Assembly (NCBI GenBank): GCA_013399855.1
Contig: VXAY01006688.1
Coordinates: forward strand, 248,001 to 312,000
Length of the DNA stretch: 64,000 nt
Direction of reading: 5' to 3'
Source: Oxyruncus cristatus
Taxonomy: Eukaryota; Chordata; Aves; Passeriformes; Cotingidae
Shown here: in pieces, positions 60,600 through 64,000 of the stretch
Position numbering within the stretch: the first letter of the stretch is position 1
Layout of the letters: each line of letters opens with the position of its first letter
The notes under the pieces: generated by a model
What the model was told of the DNA's origin: nothing
Databases searched by the model: none
Seen by the model: the letters and a program-made list of their open reading frames with translations, nothing else
Made by a program: the position numbers and the translations under genes

Positions 60600-63560
60600 G
60601 AATTTACAGCTATTTCGTTCTTTTCCAGGACAATAATTTTAGGGTGTCCATTGCATTTAATTTATTTACACATAACTATCCTTTTTCCAGCTACACAGCT
60701 TTTTATACATCATATTTTACTTCCTTTTTCTTTTTTCTTTAGCTGTAACATCTTTTTTTTTTATGGATAGAATCTGCACGTTGAGAATTTATACAGGCAC
60801 AGCTCTGAACACAGTTGCTTTGGTACTGGAAAGTGTAGCTTAGCAGCTTTCTATTACATGACACAGAGTATAATAACAAAAGCTACCCTTCCACATCTGT
60901 CAAGAAAATTTATCTCCAAATCAGTCTCAGGCAGAGGCTATTACAGGCTGTGCTTGCACAGGCTGACCATAGTAGATTAGTCAGTCTCAAAGATAAAGAT
61001 TAGGGTTAACCCTTTTTTCCTTCTTAGGAAACTCCATCTGTTTTTGCAAAGTTTACACATAAATGCACTTAATGCAAACTCTTTAACGAAAGCACTTTGC
61101 AGTTTTGAAAATGTATAAGCTGGGGGATTACAAACATTTGTAAAACCACATCCTGTTAGTTCCTGGCAGTCACAATAACTAGACATCAGGTGTCAGGTAC
61201 TAAAAAAGAGAGAACAGCATGGGAGAAGTAATCACAGATCAAAACAAAATGAACCATAGCGAAACATTTAAAACTATATGACAGTGTGGTATGTGACATT
61301 GAGGAATACTGCATGCAGAGAAAGGCCAATTCAAACTGAGATAAATTCTCATTTCATTCTGATACTTCAGTTATGAGCAAGAAGGAGACAAGAAGCAGAA
61401 AACTGCAGTACTGTCTAATGAGATGTTAGAGGACTCAGGGCAGGGAGGTTCAGTGTTTGAATATGACATTTTCTTTAAAGCTCTTCCTTCAGGGGTTTTC
61501 AAGGAGAAAACTTAATTCATGCAGGGTGCCAAGTCCTGCACAAGGGTGAGCTGTCAGGTGTTTGTACTGTTCCATTACTAGATCTCAGAAAACCTATAAA
61601 ACCAGTGCCTTCCTGCTGAAGATGGAGAAAAGCCTACAAGGTCATCCTTCCCTTGTGAGAGTGAAAGACATGAGTGGACAGTGAAGAATTTCTAATGAAG
61701 AAAGGAGCAAGTGCTTCTATGTGGCAGCAGGAGGTACAGGTTACATATGTTTGACCTGCCCATGAGACAGGGAATCTTTTCTCTCAGGCCACACAAAAGC
61801 AACTCCAGCCTGACTAATCTCATATTCAGGCTAAATGGTCCCACAGAGTACACCAAGGCAACACTCCTGTGCCAAAATCTCTTGTAATGGTTCATCTGCT
61901 GATGGAATAAACATCCTGTGATTGGGAAGTAGAGACAGGTCTGCTCTAAAAAGCCACCTTTTGGAACAGAACAAGGCCTGTACTGCAGTTTGAGCTCCTG
62001 ACTGCACACTGCAGACCAACTCAGCAGCAGGCTTCACAGTCATACAACCCCTCTTCAACTTCAAATGCATGAAACTAAAATGATTTCTTCCAAATCTGTG
62101 TTTTCACGTAGATTCAGTCTGTGAGACATTTTTTATGTATGGAAAGCATTCTGTTCCTGAAAAGAAATTCAAATTTTCCACCAGCTATCTTGGGACCTTG
62201 TAGATAACTGCTGCAAGTATAATTCTTTTTCCCCAGGAGAAATGTAACCAGTAATTGAAGCTCAGGGGAGCCAGTACCTCCAGTTTGATATATGCCTGAC
62301 TAGATGCACCAATACTGCTGCATCACTATTCACCTTTTGTAAAAGCAACACCAATTACTTCACAAGGGGAAGGAATTAATGCAGGCCTGTAATACTGTAA
62401 TTTAAACGGGTGTAGTGAAAAGTAGAAAGCATTACAGTATTAAAATCCCTGTTTTTCAATATACATATGTAAATTAAGTGGTAGCAGAAATAATTTTGCA
62501 AGACAATGACAGAAAACACCCTTGAAACAAAATTCTTACCCAGCACATGTAGGTTTCATAATATCCCTTTTATCCAATAGTATAATTAAGGAGCACATAT
62601 TTGACCTCTTTCACATTTTAGAAGTAGAGGATTCTAAAATCCATAATCTCAATTACTCTCTTAATAGACTATCTTCAATATTTTTTTTTATCTGTTGACC
62701 TGCAGGATAAAGCTATTTAGAAGAGATGTTATTGTATAGAGCGCTGCCATAATGAAAATGCTGAAGGACAAAAAAATCCAATAAGGAGACTGGAAAACAA
62801 TTTGAAAGCACAGTTCTCAAGCTTAATTTATTCAATATGCATACTGTTAAACATCTGGGCGTCTAATGTACAATCAGGTATTAACTTGGTACCAGCTATT
62901 ACAGCCAGTAGTTTGCAGCAAGTAGCAAGCAGCAAGCACTTGTTAGAAAGTAAAAGTCTGTGAACAAGAAGGCAGTTTAGCAGTGAAATGCAAAAGGTGA
63001 AAGAAAGCACATAAAGCTGCTGTGTTACCTCTTCTCCTTATGCTAATGTCTTTTCTCTTATAATTCTGTATTTTTTCAGCCTGTTTCCTCTGTGGCCGTG
63101 CATCTGCACATACCAAACCACTAAGTAATCTCAGCCCTCCTGGTTTCAATCCTGTATGGCACAATTTAGTAGGTTACTATGAGAGTTAGCTCCTAATACA
63201 AAATCTGTTTTTTCCTTTTTCTGTAAGAAACTGCCCTAGAAAGTAGCCACATTTTGCACTCAAGTTTCAGTATGAGACAACCAATTATCTCCTTTGTGCC
63301 TGGTTGGCTATGATTAAAAAACATATCTTCTATTTTTGCAGCAGCAGCTCAGAGCCTGGTAAGGTGCTCTATGCAAAGAAACAGTCTAGCACAGCCTGTC
63401 TTGCTTCATATATATTTGTGGCAGAATTATTTCTCTCAATGTGAAAAACATTTACATTCTTTATAAATCAAGGATGTCACACGACTCCACTTTCAAATCC
63501 CGACTGTTGCAAGTCTCACGCATATGATAAAGTCTCTTCTAGAAAGAAAAGTAAAATGTG
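60600..63560. other. Intergenic, right part
   Basis: This is AT-rich DNA with no recognised gene. A Cys-rich open frame on the - strand near 61178-60977 and overlapping frames at 61692-62070 lack a consistent pair of splice sites and contain early stops in the implied frames. One copy of a 43-bp duplicated sequence lies at 62139-62181. Confidence 0.5.
62139..62181. repeat. Exact 43-bp direct repeat, copy A
   Basis: It starts ATGGAAAGCATTCTGTTCC and ends AAATTTTCCAC. It is identical base for base to 63925-63967. The flanks of the two copies are unrelated. Confidence 0.97.
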
Positions 63561-63566
63561 AGGAAG

Positions 63567-63922
63567 AATCATAGATTCATAGAATCATAGAATAGTTTGG
63601 GCTGGTAAGGGCCTTAAAGACCATCCAGTTCCAACTCCCTGGCCACGGGCAGGGACACCTTCCACTAGACTAGGTTGCTCAAAGCACCATCCAACTTGGC
63701 CTTGAACACTTCCAGGGATGGGACATCCACAACTTCTCTAGGCAGTCTGTTCCAGTGCCTCACCACCCTCACAGCAGATCTAAATAATCTGACCTAAACC
63801 TACTCTCTCTCAGTTTGAATCCATTCCTGCTTGTCCTGTCACTATATGCTCTTGAAAAAAGTCCCTCTCCAAAGCAAAGAAGTGTGCTCAGGTGGCCAAG
63901 AAGGCCGATGGCATCCTGGTGG
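63567..63922 (-). mobile_element. CR1 3' end with inverted 5' piece
   Basis: From 63567 the + strand carries the reverse complement of a CR1 3' terminus: the ATTCATAGAATCATAGAAT octamer-type tail, then GGGCCTTAAAGACCATCCAG, CCTTGAACACTTCCAGGGATG and TCTGTTCCAGTGCCTCACCA blocks, to about 63870. From about 63880 to 63921 the sequence GTGCTCAGGTGGCCAAGAAG, followed by a GATGGCATCCTGG block, is CR1 ORF2 in sense (+) orientation. The 5' segment is therefore inverted relative to the tail. The element ends at 63922, where the second copy of the 43-bp repeat begins. Confidence 0.9.
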
Positions 63923-63924
63923 AA

Positions 63925-63967
63925 ATGGAAAGCATTCTGTTCCTGAAAAGAAATTCAAATTTTCCAC
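63925..63967. repeat. Exact 43-bp direct repeat, copy B, abutting the CR1 end
   Basis: Identical to 62139-62181 and positioned within three bases of the inverted CR1 piece. See the hunt section for interpretation. Confidence 0.97.
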
Positions 63968-64000
63968 AAAACCAAATTTTGCACAAAAGCAAGCAAGTAT

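Larger units (their letters stand above)
49216..60600 (-). other. Exon-like open segments on - strand (hypothesis: undescribed or decayed gene)
   Basis: Segments with acceptor, open frame and donor: 60392-60562 (57 codons, phase 0/0), 57683-57775 (phase 1/1), 57081-57233 (51 codons, donor GTAAGT), 56293-56505 (71 codons, donor GTAGGA), 54540-54638 (phase 1/1, donor GTAAGT), 53033-53078 (phase 1/2, donor GTAAGT), 52586 downward (enters phase 2), 50442-50773 (110 codons), 50094-50207 (38 codons, donor GTGAGT) and a frame near 49.4-49.75 kb. Adjacent pairs 57.2/56.5, 54.6/53.07 and 53.07/52.6 agree in phase; others do not without missing exons. No family was recognised. The remaining DNA is AT-rich with MIR-like fragments. 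Confidence 0.15.

Noticed and set aside
61692..62070. Cys-containing frames on - that might extend the hypothetical gene
   Set aside because: A plausible acceptor near 62.08 kb leads to an in-frame TGA within 20 codons, and no donor fits.
1..64000. tRNA, rRNA, CRISPR, bacterial operon or phage features
   Set aside because: None seen. The window is vertebrate nuclear DNA, with no cloverleaf A/B boxes, regularly spaced direct-repeat arrays with unique spacers, or dense coding.

Overview
This is a piece of bird nuclear genome. Three things point to this: CR1 non-LTR retrotransposon tails (the dominant avian LINE), an LTR fragment of an endogenous-retrovirus family that I recognise from avian genomes, and two neighbouring genes, DEUP1 and SMCO4, in the order and convergent orientation I know from vertebrates (human 11q21). 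The base composition is AT-rich, with one sharp CpG island near 39.55-40.33 kb. Species cannot be fixed from sequence alone; a neognath bird fits best.

Layout. 1-4.7 kb holds the 3' end of DEUP1 on the + strand: a probable penultimate exon at 1608-1799, the terminal coding exon at 4317-4478, and a poly(A) signal at 4676-4681. 4.7-12.4 kb is the convergent intergenic gap and contains a 5'-truncated CR1 (about 8690-9560). 12.4-40.3 kb is SMCO4 on the - strand. Its whole 59-codon protein lies in one exon near the 3' end (CDS 13162-13341; exon acceptor just upstream of 13473), and the promoter is the CpG island. A first-exon splice donor is visible at 39916-39915, so the transcript probably crosses about 26 kb of intron. 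That intron holds a 24-bp minisatellite, G/T-rich and A/C-rich low-complexity tracts, a CR1 tail and a long unexplained open frame at 21883-22524.

40.3-64 kb has no gene I can recognise. It contains a truncated LTR (about 41983-42390), MIR-like old SINE fragments, several short tandem duplications, a 33-bp repeat array whose period is a multiple of three, and at the right edge a CR1 tail joined to an inverted CR1 piece and an exact 43-bp duplicate of sequence 1.8 kb away. Several open stretches bounded by good splice consensus sequences occur on the - strand (49-61 kb) and + strand (47-48 kb). Some pairs agree in phase, but segments of this length arise often by chance in DNA of this composition, so they are reported as hypotheses only.

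Functionally, DEUP1 (deuterosome scaffold for centriole amplification in multiciliated cells) and SMCO4 (tiny single-pass membrane protein) are independent genes that end facing each other. I did not find a demonstrable new biological system. The best leads are the 33-bp array, the CR1 junction with its 43-bp copy, and the possible undescribed or decayed gene at 47-61 kb.
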